64,000 nucleotides of DNA from positions 1-64,000 of IMG/VR virus record IMGVR_UViG_3300028646_000003. One strand, given 5' to 3'. This document shows, in pieces, positions 51,107-59,733 of the stretch (position 1 is its first letter; each line of letters begins with the position of its first letter). The notes under the pieces are model-generated. The model made no database searches, was not told the DNA's origin, and saw only the letters and a program-made list of their open reading frames with translations. The translations under genes were made by a program, and so were the position numbers. The stretch is from a virus.

Positions 51107-51426
51107 CTTTATATACCTCCATAACTATTATACCATGTTTTGGACTGATAATCTTAGTTATGTATCGAATTTAAAACAAAAATCCTAATTCTTAATGTTG
51201 TGGCCAGTATAAATATGAAAGTATTATCATTAATTCTAATTCTATTACGCCAATATTTTTAGACTTTCTTTTACCTTTAATACAATTGAATTTAAATGGC
51301 ATTCAAAAGCAGAGTTGCAAGTAGAATAACTTTTTCGATTTTATAAAAATGAATGGTTCTGTGGTGTTTATCAAAAATATATGTTATAATATTATATTAA
51401 CCACATAATCATCCTAAGGAGAAGCA
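51107..51426. other. Divergent intergenic region
   Basis: Minus-strand TATAAT (51127-51132) lies near the start of the recombinase with no good -35. Plus-strand TATAAT near 51388-51394 precedes the small gene at 51427. A GGCC word sits at 51202. No other gene is seen. It is a plausible place for a regulatory or attachment site, but no repeat identifies one. Confidence 0.4.
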
Positions 51427-51540
51427 ATGGAATATATATGTTTATCAATAAGTTGTTTGATTCTATTTATGCTAGGTCGTATAATTAATAAGTTACGGCA
51501 TGTCAGCCGAAATATTGATAATAAAATTTTCAATGATTAA
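51427..51540 (+). CDS. Small membrane peptide, 37 aa, on the opposite strand
   Basis: AAGGAGAAGCA precedes ATG 51427 and a TATAAT-like -10 lies about 30 bases upstream. The peptide has one hydrophobic segment (ICLSISCLILFMLG) and a basic tail. It is the only plus-strand gene in the minus-strand block and ends at its own terminator. Type I toxin-like in shape, but there is no antitoxin evidence. Confidence 0.5.
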   Translation: MEYICLSISCLILFMLGRIINKLRHVSRNIDNKIFND

Positions 51541-51562
51541 ATGAATCCAATTTACAAACACA

Positions 51563-51598
51563 AATAAGAGCAAGATTATAATATCTCTTGCCCTTATT
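51563..51598. terminator. Bidirectional terminator
   Basis: AATAAGAGCAAGA and TCTTGCCCTTATT form a stem with one mismatch, between the small plus-strand gene and the end of the large minus-strand fibre gene. Confidence 0.65.
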
Positions 51599-51612
51599 AC
51601 ATTAATTTATTA

Positions 51613-54600
51613 TTACATTATAAACACATATCCAATAATTTTATTTCCAACAACTATCTTGCATTCTAAATCAGATAAACTTCCTAAAACTTCTATTTTA
51701 GAACTCAAATCATTATTATAAGGAGTCCTAGTTATTATTTTACAACTTAATTCTGAAATATTTGATACTGAAATAATACCATTTAAATCATTAGTAGGAG
51801 TAATCTCTACTTTATTATCTAAGTCATTGTATTCATTTCTTCTAACTTTAATCTTACAAGAAATATCTCCTTTAGCAACTCTAATTATACAATCTAAATT
51901 TTCTACTGATATAATATCAATTTTTGAATTTAAATCAATTTCTTTAGTATTCCTTATTTTAATTACTGAATTTAAATAAGATGGTTTAATAACATTAATC
52001 TTACTATCTAAATTATCATTTGCTATTATATTGATTTTTGAATTAAGATCAATATCTGAATATCTTCTAACTTTAATAGTAGAACTTAAGTTTGCGTGAT
52101 TGGTTACTTCTATTAATGAATCTAGATTATTATAAGTAGTTACTATGATTTTAGAATCTAATTCTGAATCCCAAGTGTTTCTTACTTTAATTATACAACC
52201 TATTAATTCATTTGTTAGAACATTGATTACACAATTTAAATCGCTACGTTGAGTTACACTTAATTTATTATTTAAATCTAAAACGTCATTTCTTCGTACT
52301 ATAATACTTGAATATAACTCACTTGTAGGTGTAACTTTAATTATACTAGCTATATCAGGATTATTTACTATGATTTTGCTATTAAGTTCTTTGTATTCAT
52401 TTCTTCTTACTACAACTTTAGAGTCTAATGATAATATTTCATTTCTTCGGACAATTAAATTACTATCAATATTATCTATTTCATTACGTTTTACTGTTAT
52501 GATAGAATTTATATACGGATTATTTACAATAATTGTACTTGATAATTCATTTATTTCATTTAATCTAACTTTTAATAAGGAATCTAAATTATTTTCTTCA
52601 TTCCTTTTTACAACTAGTTTACAATCTAAATCTCCACGAATAACAGTAATTTTAGAATCTAAGTATCCATTATTATTTACGACCAAAGATGAATCTAAAT
52701 CGCTTTCTAAATTATAATTAGGTACAGTAATTGAACAACTTAAATCTTTATTTTCAACACTCATTACGAATATTTTACTTAAAAAATCATTAGAAACATT
52801 ACTCTTTACTGTAGTATCAAAATACTCTATTTCTAAGGTAGGTGGATAAACACTTTCCCTAGAATAAAGCCTTAGTCTTTGTTGAATTGACTCATCAAGT
52901 GATTTAATTATAAATCCATTTTGTAGCATACTACCATTGAACCAATTATCAATTATATACATTAAGTCAATTTCTATAATACTTCCACTAACGCTAGAAA
53001 CAGCTTTTATTGTACTTAAAGAATCTTCTTGATTATTCCAAGTTATATCATTTTCATACCAAGAATCTTTTACTTCATCTAATTGAATACCACTTGTATA
53101 ATAAGACGTATTACTATGTAATTTTAAAATAGCCTTTGTAAATACCCTAGTTGTAGGTATCCCACTTAAATCAAACTGTAAGAATGAGCGATATAATTCT
53201 CCACTATTATTACCAACATACATATCAATTTCGCTACCATAGTTGAATGTAGGTAATTGACTTCTGGTATAAGCATCTTGTACCGGCTTTAATGTCAAAT
53301 TAACTTTAGGAGCTGGTAATATATCTACAATACCAAACATTCTATTGGAAGGTCTAGTCTTGATTATAGAATTTAAATCCTCAGTACCTTCATTAATTAC
53401 TAAGATAGTAGAATCTAAATCATTAGTATCTGTAATGTATACAAACATCTTACTTGAGATATCGTTTTTACCATCGACAAATCTTACATGAATAGTTGAA
53501 TTTAAATCAATATTTTCATTTCTTCTGACTAATACATTTGAATTGATATCAGTTATATCATTTCTTCTAACTGTAATCTGTGAATCGAATTCATTGTTGT
53601 CATATCTTCTGACATTCAAGATACAATCTACTGTAGACATATCTCTTACTGTTATTTTAGTTGATAAATCTTTTGCAGAAGGTATTCTAACAGATATTTT
53701 AGAATTTAATTCTTTATAATTGGTAACTTTTATTTTACTTAAGAATTCACTTGTTGGAGATATTTTTACTATTCCATTGAAATCATCATCTAAATATCTT
53801 CTTACTTTTATTATAGAATCAACTTCGCCCTTACTAACTAAAATCTTACAACCCAATTCTTCAAATAATGAAATTAAAATTGTACTATCAATGCTACCAT
53901 CGTCATATCTTCTTACATTAATTATGGAATTTAAATCATTATCTTCAGACCTTCTAACTTTAATTGTAGAATCTAAGTCATTGGTAAACATAACTAAAAT
54001 TTTACTATTTAATTCATTAATGTCGTATCTTCTGACTTTAATTATCGAACTTAACTCATTATAATTATACCTTCTAACTGTTATCTTTGATGATAATTCA
54101 CTAAATCTTGTGGTAGATATTGTGCAATTCAGTTCACTTACATCTTTTCTTCGTACTATTATTTTAGAGTTTAAATCTTTATATTCATTACGTCTTACTG
54201 CAAGTTTACTAACTAAGTCTAAAATATTAGTAACTTTAATATTTGAATTTAGTTCACTAATATCATATCTTCTAACTTTCACCTTACAATCTAAATCCTT
54301 AATTTGTGTAACATTTATAATACAAGGCATTTGATAATTATTAACTACAGTTATTTTACAACTAATATTAGGTTGGGATACTGCAACTTGTGAATTGAAA
54401 TCTCTAGCAGTATTTATTTTAACTTTTATTATAGAATTTAAATTAACTCCTGTTGCAACATTGATTTTACTATTTAATGCGTCTGTTAATACTTGTAATT
54501 TACAATCTAAATAACTATTATTTCTAACTGTTATTGTACTATCTAAATCATTATTAAAATCATATTCAGGAACTATTATAGTACAATTTAATTCATTTTT

Positions 54601-55401
54601 TGCAGGTATTTTTACACTTATTTTACTATTTAATATTGCTGACCCATAGCTAGGAGGATTAGGGTTAAAATACTCAACTTCCAATATAGGAGTAAAACTT
54701 GATTCTCTTGAATAAGTTCTACCATATTGATTATAAGTTTCGTCTGAAGATTTAAAAACAAATCCTGTTTGGAATCTATTTCCTTCGTACCAATCAATAA
54801 TACTATTTGTAACATCACAATATATATATTTCTGACCTAGTGAAGTTCCACCTTGGAATGTTTCAAGTAGAGTTCCCATTGGAGGTTGGTTATCCCATGT
54901 AATATCATTTTCATCAAAACTATTTAAACATTCGTATACTTCTAAGTTAGGAATAAAATTATCAGTACTTATCCTAGTTGCTTTTATTGTTGCTTTTGTT
55001 ATTATTAAACCTTTTTGTAATCGAAGTAAATTAAAGTCCATGAATGTTCTAAATATTCCATCAAAAGAAGATGAATAACCAACTAATAAATCTTTTTCTT
55101 TTCCGTAATTTAGAACTGGTTGGTCTGATCTCACGAATGCATCTTTTAAGCAAGGTATAATTTGAGTTATTTTTTGTGTTTTGACTATATCTACAGTACC
55201 AAACATTTTGTTCTTTATTGGAATAGTTAAGGTACTTGATAATGAAACATTTTCGTCTTGTACTGATTCATCATTATATCTAACTGTAATTGTACTATTT
55301 AAATTATTGACAGAATCTATATCAATTTTTGCATAAGCTTCATTTTGAACATTACTTCTATTAATTATTATATATGAATTTAAGTCGTTATCATATTGCA
55401 T
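51613..55401 (-). CDS. Giant DNRLRE-repeat structural or adhesin protein, 1262 aa
   Basis: The protein is a duplicated unit. A DNRLRE-type domain lies at about 84-247 (CLKDAFVRSDQPVLNYG ... DITWDNQP) and a second at about 700-862 (VQDAYTRSQLPTFNYG ... DITWNNQE). After each comes a long array of short beta repeats of about 14-17 residues, with a consensus like LNSKIxVRRNE, roughly fifty units in all. Cys in some units (LDCKL, LSCKI) varies. It is probably a fibre or host-surface adhesin on the virion. First of four large minus-strand genes with the same direction; its promoter is not visible here. Confidence 0.72.
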   Translation of the reverse strand: MQYDNDLNSYIIINRSNVQNEAYAKIDIDSVNNLNSTITVRYNDESVQDENVSLSSTLTIPIKNKMFGTVDIVKTQKITQIIPCLKDAFVRSDQPVLNYGKEKDLLVGYSSSFDGIFRTFMDFNLLRLQKGLIITKATIKATRISTDNFIPNLEVYECLNSFDENDITWDNQPPMGTLLETFQGGTSLGQKYIYCDVTNSIIDWYEGNRFQTGFVFKSSDETYNQYGRTYSRESSFTPILEVEYFNPNPPSYGSAILNSKISVKIPAKNELNCTIIVPEYDFNNDLDSTITVRNNSYLDCKLQVLTDALNSKINVATGVNLNSIIKVKINTARDFNSQVAVSQPNISCKITVVNNYQMPCIINVTQIKDLDCKVKVRRYDISELNSNIKVTNILDLVSKLAVRRNEYKDLNSKIIVRRKDVSELNCTISTTRFSELSSKITVRRYNYNELSSIIKVRRYDINELNSKILVMFTNDLDSTIKVRRSEDNDLNSIINVRRYDDGSIDSTILISLFEELGCKILVSKGEVDSIIKVRRYLDDDFNGIVKISPTSEFLSKIKVTNYKELNSKISVRIPSAKDLSTKITVRDMSTVDCILNVRRYDNNEFDSQITVRRNDITDINSNVLVRRNENIDLNSTIHVRFVDGKNDISSKMFVYITDTNDLDSTILVINEGTEDLNSIIKTRPSNRMFGIVDILPAPKVNLTLKPVQDAYTRSQLPTFNYGSEIDMYVGNNSGELYRSFLQFDLSGIPTTRVFTKAILKLHSNTSYYTSGIQLDEVKDSWYENDITWNNQEDSLSTIKAVSSVSGSIIEIDLMYIIDNWFNGSMLQNGFIIKSLDESIQQRLRLYSRESVYPPTLEIEYFDTTVKSNVSNDFLSKIFVMSVENKDLSCSITVPNYNLESDLDSSLVVNNNGYLDSKITVIRGDLDCKLVVKRNEENNLDSLLKVRLNEINELSSTIIVNNPYINSIITVKRNEIDNIDSNLIVRRNEILSLDSKVVVRRNEYKELNSKIIVNNPDIASIIKVTPTSELYSSIIVRRNDVLDLNNKLSVTQRSDLNCVINVLTNELIGCIIKVRNTWDSELDSKIIVTTYNNLDSLIEVTNHANLSSTIKVRRYSDIDLNSKINIIANDNLDSKINVIKPSYLNSVIKIRNTKEIDLNSKIDIISVENLDCIIRVAKGDISCKIKVRRNEYNDLDNKVEITPTNDLNGIISVSNISELSCKIITRTPYNNDLSSKIEVLGSLSDLECKIVVGNKIIGYVFIM
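51640..54600 (-). repeat. Tandem-like repeats encoding LNSKIxVRRNE units
   Basis: Two blocks, about 51640-52780 and 53330-54600, encode the repeat arrays of the fibre protein. Coding units are 42-51 bases and degenerate at DNA level, with recurrent words encoding D/E-L-N/D-S-K/T-I and VRR-N/Y. The arrays could expand or contract by recombination. Confidence 0.65.
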
Positions 55402-55456
55402 TTCATTTTCTCACATCCTTTCTCATTGTATTGAGCCATACGATGTCTACATTTTA

Positions 55457-57031
55457 TTAAACTGGTTCACAAATCGCATCTATTTCAAATATTCCACCTG
55501 TCCCACTAGAATGTACGTCACTCGTGATACGACAAAAAAACTCTTTACTTTCACCGTCTTGTAATATAAAAGGAAAATTTAATTGAGTTAATGTATCTGC
55601 CCCTTCTGGTACAAACGAAGAGTCTTTTGCTATATGCAACTCATAATTTACCACGGTATCAGATTTTACTGTTATAAATGTATTCTCTACTGGATATCCA
55701 TAGTCATTTTCAATCAATATTCTCTTTACGTCACTAGTTTGACCAGCAGTTAGAGTGCCAAAATCAAGCATCTCTAAAATATTTCCATGTGCATCTGAAT
55801 AAAACCCTGATACTTCATCTTTAAACATCAAATTTTTATATTTTCCAATAGAATTAAGCGAATATGCAAGTGTGCCTCCTACATAATCCTGTATTTCAAA
55901 TTTTATTGTATTTTGTTTGTTCAATATTAAATCATCACTTGTCCAACTATGTTCTATATAATGAGGTACGTCAAAATATTCAGTATAAGATGGTGTACTT
56001 AAATCCTCAGTATATGGATATTTTTGCACCCCATTTATCAACATTCTATATCTAATTTTGTCTCCATTAATATCATCGAGTGACCCAGAAACACTCCAAT
56101 TATCAGATAAAATACTTGAAAATATGGGATTGTTATTTACCATATTTAAAGATTTTGTAATAGAATAAACTAATCCCCTAGAATCTTTGACAGATAAAAT
56201 AATAATATTATTACCTACTTTGAAATCTAAATAATTATACGTGTGTGCAATTTGTTGAATTTGTTCTCCATCTAGCCAATCAGACCATCCGTTATTGCCT
56301 TCAAAGTCAATAAATATCCCATTGATAGTAATCTTATATTGAAATAAATCGCCTTCTAAATCTTGCAAATCTGCTGATAATTTTATATTTGTTCTATATA
56401 ATGTTGTATCAGGACTAATTGTTAAATTACTAATTGTAGGAGATGAATTAACAGGATATGTGGTAATTAAATTATTTATTTGCGGACTTAACATATTGCT
56501 TTCCGAATACATATATACTGCATAATCTAATGTTCCACGCTTAAACCACGCATTTATATCGCCATCTAATATATTATTAACTTCTAGTCTTGTCATTCCT
56601 TTTGTATCAATATCACTTAATAATACTTGTTGCCATACTCCACTTTTAAATGTCCACCAAGAATTTCTGCCATCTTTAGAAAATAAGAACTTAGACATTA
56701 ATTGAGCTTTAATATTTAATATTACACTTGGAACTACTGTATCACTCCAACATAATAATTTAGGACTATCAATAACAAAAAATGGTTTATATGTATTAGA
56801 TGTATTAAATATTAAATTTAGATTTGTAGATTTATCAGACCAAGTAATAAATTCTACTTGGTCTTCATCTAAAGTTGACCATTGTGCTTCAGTTATAGAA
56901 TTTATTGATGAAATACCAAAATCAATAAAGTTTTGTTTTGTAAGTGGTTCTACTAATATAGAGTCTACCCAACTAGTGCCATTAAAAGTTAATAGTTTTC
57001 CAGCTAAAGTTTTAACAAATGTATATTCCAT
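55457..57031 (-). CDS. Modular tail-fibre protein with Ig-like domains, 524 aa
   Basis: Start at the ATG of MEYTFVKTLAG (minus, CAT 57029-57031) because AAAGGAGGTATCTCTTT lies directly upstream. N-terminal module with PLTKQNFIDFGI, then two Ig-like modules marked by LQDLEGDLFQYKI and LDDINGDKIRYRMLING, and a C-terminal beta domain ending near DAICEPV. The whole C-terminal 330 residues are paralogous to the end of the 986-aa protein at 59734. Presumed virion surface protein. Confidence 0.65.
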   Translation of the reverse strand: MEYTFVKTLAGKLLTFNGTSWVDSILVEPLTKQNFIDFGISSINSITEAQWSTLDEDQVEFITWSDKSTNLNLIFNTSNTYKPFFVIDSPKLLCWSDTVVPSVILNIKAQLMSKFLFSKDGRNSWWTFKSGVWQQVLLSDIDTKGMTRLEVNNILDGDINAWFKRGTLDYAVYMYSESNMLSPQINNLITTYPVNSSPTISNLTISPDTTLYRTNIKLSADLQDLEGDLFQYKITINGIFIDFEGNNGWSDWLDGEQIQQIAHTYNYLDFKVGNNIIILSVKDSRGLVYSITKSLNMVNNNPIFSSILSDNWSVSGSLDDINGDKIRYRMLINGVQKYPYTEDLSTPSYTEYFDVPHYIEHSWTSDDLILNKQNTIKFEIQDYVGGTLAYSLNSIGKYKNLMFKDEVSGFYSDAHGNILEMLDFGTLTAGQTSDVKRILIENDYGYPVENTFITVKSDTVVNYELHIAKDSSFVPEGADTLTQLNFPFILQDGESKEFFCRITSDVHSSGTGGIFEIDAICEPV

Positions 57032-57069
57032 AAAGAGATACCTCCTTTCTTTTAAAAATATTAACCATT

Positions 57070-59709
57070 TTAAGCTAATTGTTTCACCCATATTAAGCAG
57101 TTTCTTTCCGATCTTGACCCTTCGTAAGCCGATGAATCATGAGATATACAAGCTTCACTAGAGTAGTTCATTATTAAATAATAAGCAGTTGCATTAGTAG
57201 ACGGGAAACTTGTACTGCCCCATGTACTCAAAGCACTTCCGTAATTTGTTGCATTTGCACCATATCTTCCCGTACTTGTACCATTTTTTGCATCTAAATA
57301 AAGAGGATAATACATATAAATAGTTTGATAAGAATCTTGTACAGTTCCGTATCTTGGAGAATCTGATATATAAGGTGTATTTTGTCTAAAGTAAATTGGT
57401 AAAGTTTTAAAACTAGGGTTATTAGGTCTATCAACCTTAATTATACTCTTTGATAAATCTTTTCCTCGTAATGCATTTATAACATCGTCACCTAGTTTAC
57501 ACATGGTTGTACTTGCTGACAATACAGGTAATGTTCCACTTGATGTTGCCATTGTAGTTAATGTTCCTTTTACTCCTGTGTTAAGTACCAACATCCATGC
57601 TCCATCATTATTAGATGTATTCATATCACAATAAACATCTTGTATTACTGTTGGTTTCACTAATTTTATGTTTCTAATTTCTGTGTTTGTTCCTACTGTA
57701 TTACACATATATAATAATAAATGTCCAGAAGTAGCTAATGTTTTTGTTATAGTATATGTCTGCCAATCAGATGTTCCGACTAAAGTAGCATTAAATGTAT
57801 TATCATTAACTCCATCATTATCAATAGCAAAAGTTCCATTTCCTTTATATTCAAATGATAGTGTACATGTGCCTGATAAAACTACCATATCCCAATAACC
57901 ACACCATGATGTGCTTTTTAATCTTATCCATTTTTGACTAGAGTCTACTGTTTCATATCTTGTAGCATCTTGATATAAAGTCCATATACCACAGGCGTCA
58001 TAAGGTGTTGGTTTTATTCTATATATGCCACTACCTGTATCTCCCATATACACATGACTTCCATCTGTTGGTCTAAGATATTCTTCAGCAGATTTTGCAT
58101 AAGTCCCATCACTCCACGCCCTATATGTACCAAAGTTTACAATACCATTGGAATAAATAGCACTTTTAACTCCATTATACTTTGATAAATTTACTATTTG
58201 TCTATATAAATATCCATCACCCAAAACACCTTTATTCGATGGAACAAATCTTGCAATATTCATATCAGCAAATAATAGATTTAAATTAGTAACATCATTA
58301 TTTTGGAAGTCTAATTGAGTTGGATTTTGATTGCCTATATCTACATAACCCGTACCTTTAAAAGTATATACTTTATCGTCTGTTTGGATTAAAGTATTTC
58401 CATTAGAAATCACCATTCCATTCAACTCAGTGAATCTATCAGAATTTATATCATACGTATATTTAGTTCCTGTTCCTACTATCATATCTGTTTCCATGTC
58501 TTCTACAAGTGTAGTAGATTGAATGGAATCATCTGTTCCTGTTATTGCTATACTATTTATTTTCCTTTTTCCAATTGTCTTTAATTGTGAATTGTCATTA
58601 GATATTACTATATCAGTACCATATCCAATTAAAGATAAACCATTTTCATTACAGTTTGAATTATTGTTTGTCATCGTATATTCGGAATTAAAATCAAAGT
58701 CTCTTTGAGAACTTGTACTATCTCTGTCTTCTTTATAAACATTATATGTCCCAAGTCTATATAAATAATTTTCTACACTTAAAACATCTATATATAAAGT
58801 ATTTTTGCCTGAATTAAAAGCACTTTGAGGAATTGCCATTTGAATATCATATGGAGTTGTTGTTAATAATGTATATCCACTTGATGGATAATATTGAATG
58901 CCATTTATAAATATTTTATATTGAGTTTGAGTTCCAAAATCTGTATCTATTGTACATTTTAATAAACTATCATTATTATTTTTATATGTCCATATATTGC
59001 TTGGAATAATTTCTGCTTTATCAAATTCACAAATTGGATCTAAATCAACTCCACCCGTTGCCCAAGTACCATTAACAATTATCCCATTATTCCCATTAAC
59101 TACGTCAGTTATCGTAGTTCCGTTTCCTTCATTAAACTTCCAATAAGCAATTAAATTATTTTCATTTCCTTTTAATTGTTTCTTTCTATTATCTTTAATT
59201 TGTGTTAATGTTCTTTCAATATTCCACATTCTTACATTATCTAAATATCCATTAAACATAGAATATGCTGAATTTACTTCTGTTGTACTTCCAAAATATA
59301 ATGGATAAGGTTGAACTAAAGTATCGACTCCTACTGTAATAGCAATACTAAACCATAAAGCGTCATTTAAATAAAGTTTAAGAATACCTGTATCTCTATT
59401 AATAACTCCTGCTATATGATACCAAGTATTCGCCACCATTACAGGAGTTATAGTATCACTCCATAAAATTTCTTGAGTTCCGTCTAACTTTTCAGTTCCT
59501 AAATACATACGTCCTGTACTATGTACCCACATACTATATTGCCTAGCATTTCCTTTATAAATAATTGGCATCCAAGTATTAACAAAAGAATTTATCTTAA
59601 TATCAAACTCTATAGTCATTTGTCGCAATGGGCTTAATGAGTTAGAATGTGGAATTGTAACATTTGTTGTTCCACCAAATTTTAAAGCATATGGATTATT
59701 AATTGCCAA
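57070..59709 (-). CDS. LamG-domain tail or adhesin protein, 879 aa, TTG start
   Basis: TTG start with TAGGTGATATT upstream on the minus strand. Residues 10-215 are a concanavalin-like LamG domain (MTIEFDIKIN..., TWYHIAGVIN, YLDNVRMWN, LIAYWKFNEGNGT), which in such proteins binds sugars. A second part (220-430) shares a module with the protein at 62719 (DRDSTSSQRDFDF, LSLIGYG). The C-terminal 400 residues are unlike the other tail genes here and could be the receptor-binding part. Confidence 0.65.
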   Translation of the reverse strand: MAINNPYALKFGGTTNVTIPHSNSLSPLRQMTIEFDIKINSFVNTWMPIIYKGNARQYSMWVHSTGRMYLGTEKLDGTQEILWSDTITPVMVANTWYHIAGVINRDTGILKLYLNDALWFSIAITVGVDTLVQPYPLYFGSTTEVNSAYSMFNGYLDNVRMWNIERTLTQIKDNRKKQLKGNENNLIAYWKFNEGNGTTITDVVNGNNGIIVNGTWATGGVDLDPICEFDKAEIIPSNIWTYKNNNDSLLKCTIDTDFGTQTQYKIFINGIQYYPSSGYTLLTTTPYDIQMAIPQSAFNSGKNTLYIDVLSVENYLYRLGTYNVYKEDRDSTSSQRDFDFNSEYTMTNNNSNCNENGLSLIGYGTDIVISNDNSQLKTIGKRKINSIAITGTDDSIQSTTLVEDMETDMIVGTGTKYTYDINSDRFTELNGMVISNGNTLIQTDDKVYTFKGTGYVDIGNQNPTQLDFQNNDVTNLNLLFADMNIARFVPSNKGVLGDGYLYRQIVNLSKYNGVKSAIYSNGIVNFGTYRAWSDGTYAKSAEEYLRPTDGSHVYMGDTGSGIYRIKPTPYDACGIWTLYQDATRYETVDSSQKWIRLKSTSWCGYWDMVVLSGTCTLSFEYKGNGTFAIDNDGVNDNTFNATLVGTSDWQTYTITKTLATSGHLLLYMCNTVGTNTEIRNIKLVKPTVIQDVYCDMNTSNNDGAWMLVLNTGVKGTLTTMATSSGTLPVLSASTTMCKLGDDVINALRGKDLSKSIIKVDRPNNPSFKTLPIYFRQNTPYISDSPRYGTVQDSYQTIYMYYPLYLDAKNGTSTGRYGANATNYGSALSTWGSTSFPSTNATAYYLIMNYSSEACISHDSSAYEGSRSERNCLIWVKQLA

Positions 59710-59733
59710 AATATCACCTACTTTTATATTTTA

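Noticed and set aside
52370-54334. Plus-strand open frames opposite the repeat-rich fibre gene
   Set aside because: They mirror the repetitive minus-strand coding sequence and have no translation signals.
51613-54600. Repeat blocks as a CRISPR array
   Set aside because: Repeats are degenerate, in frame and coding, without identical repeats or unique spacers.
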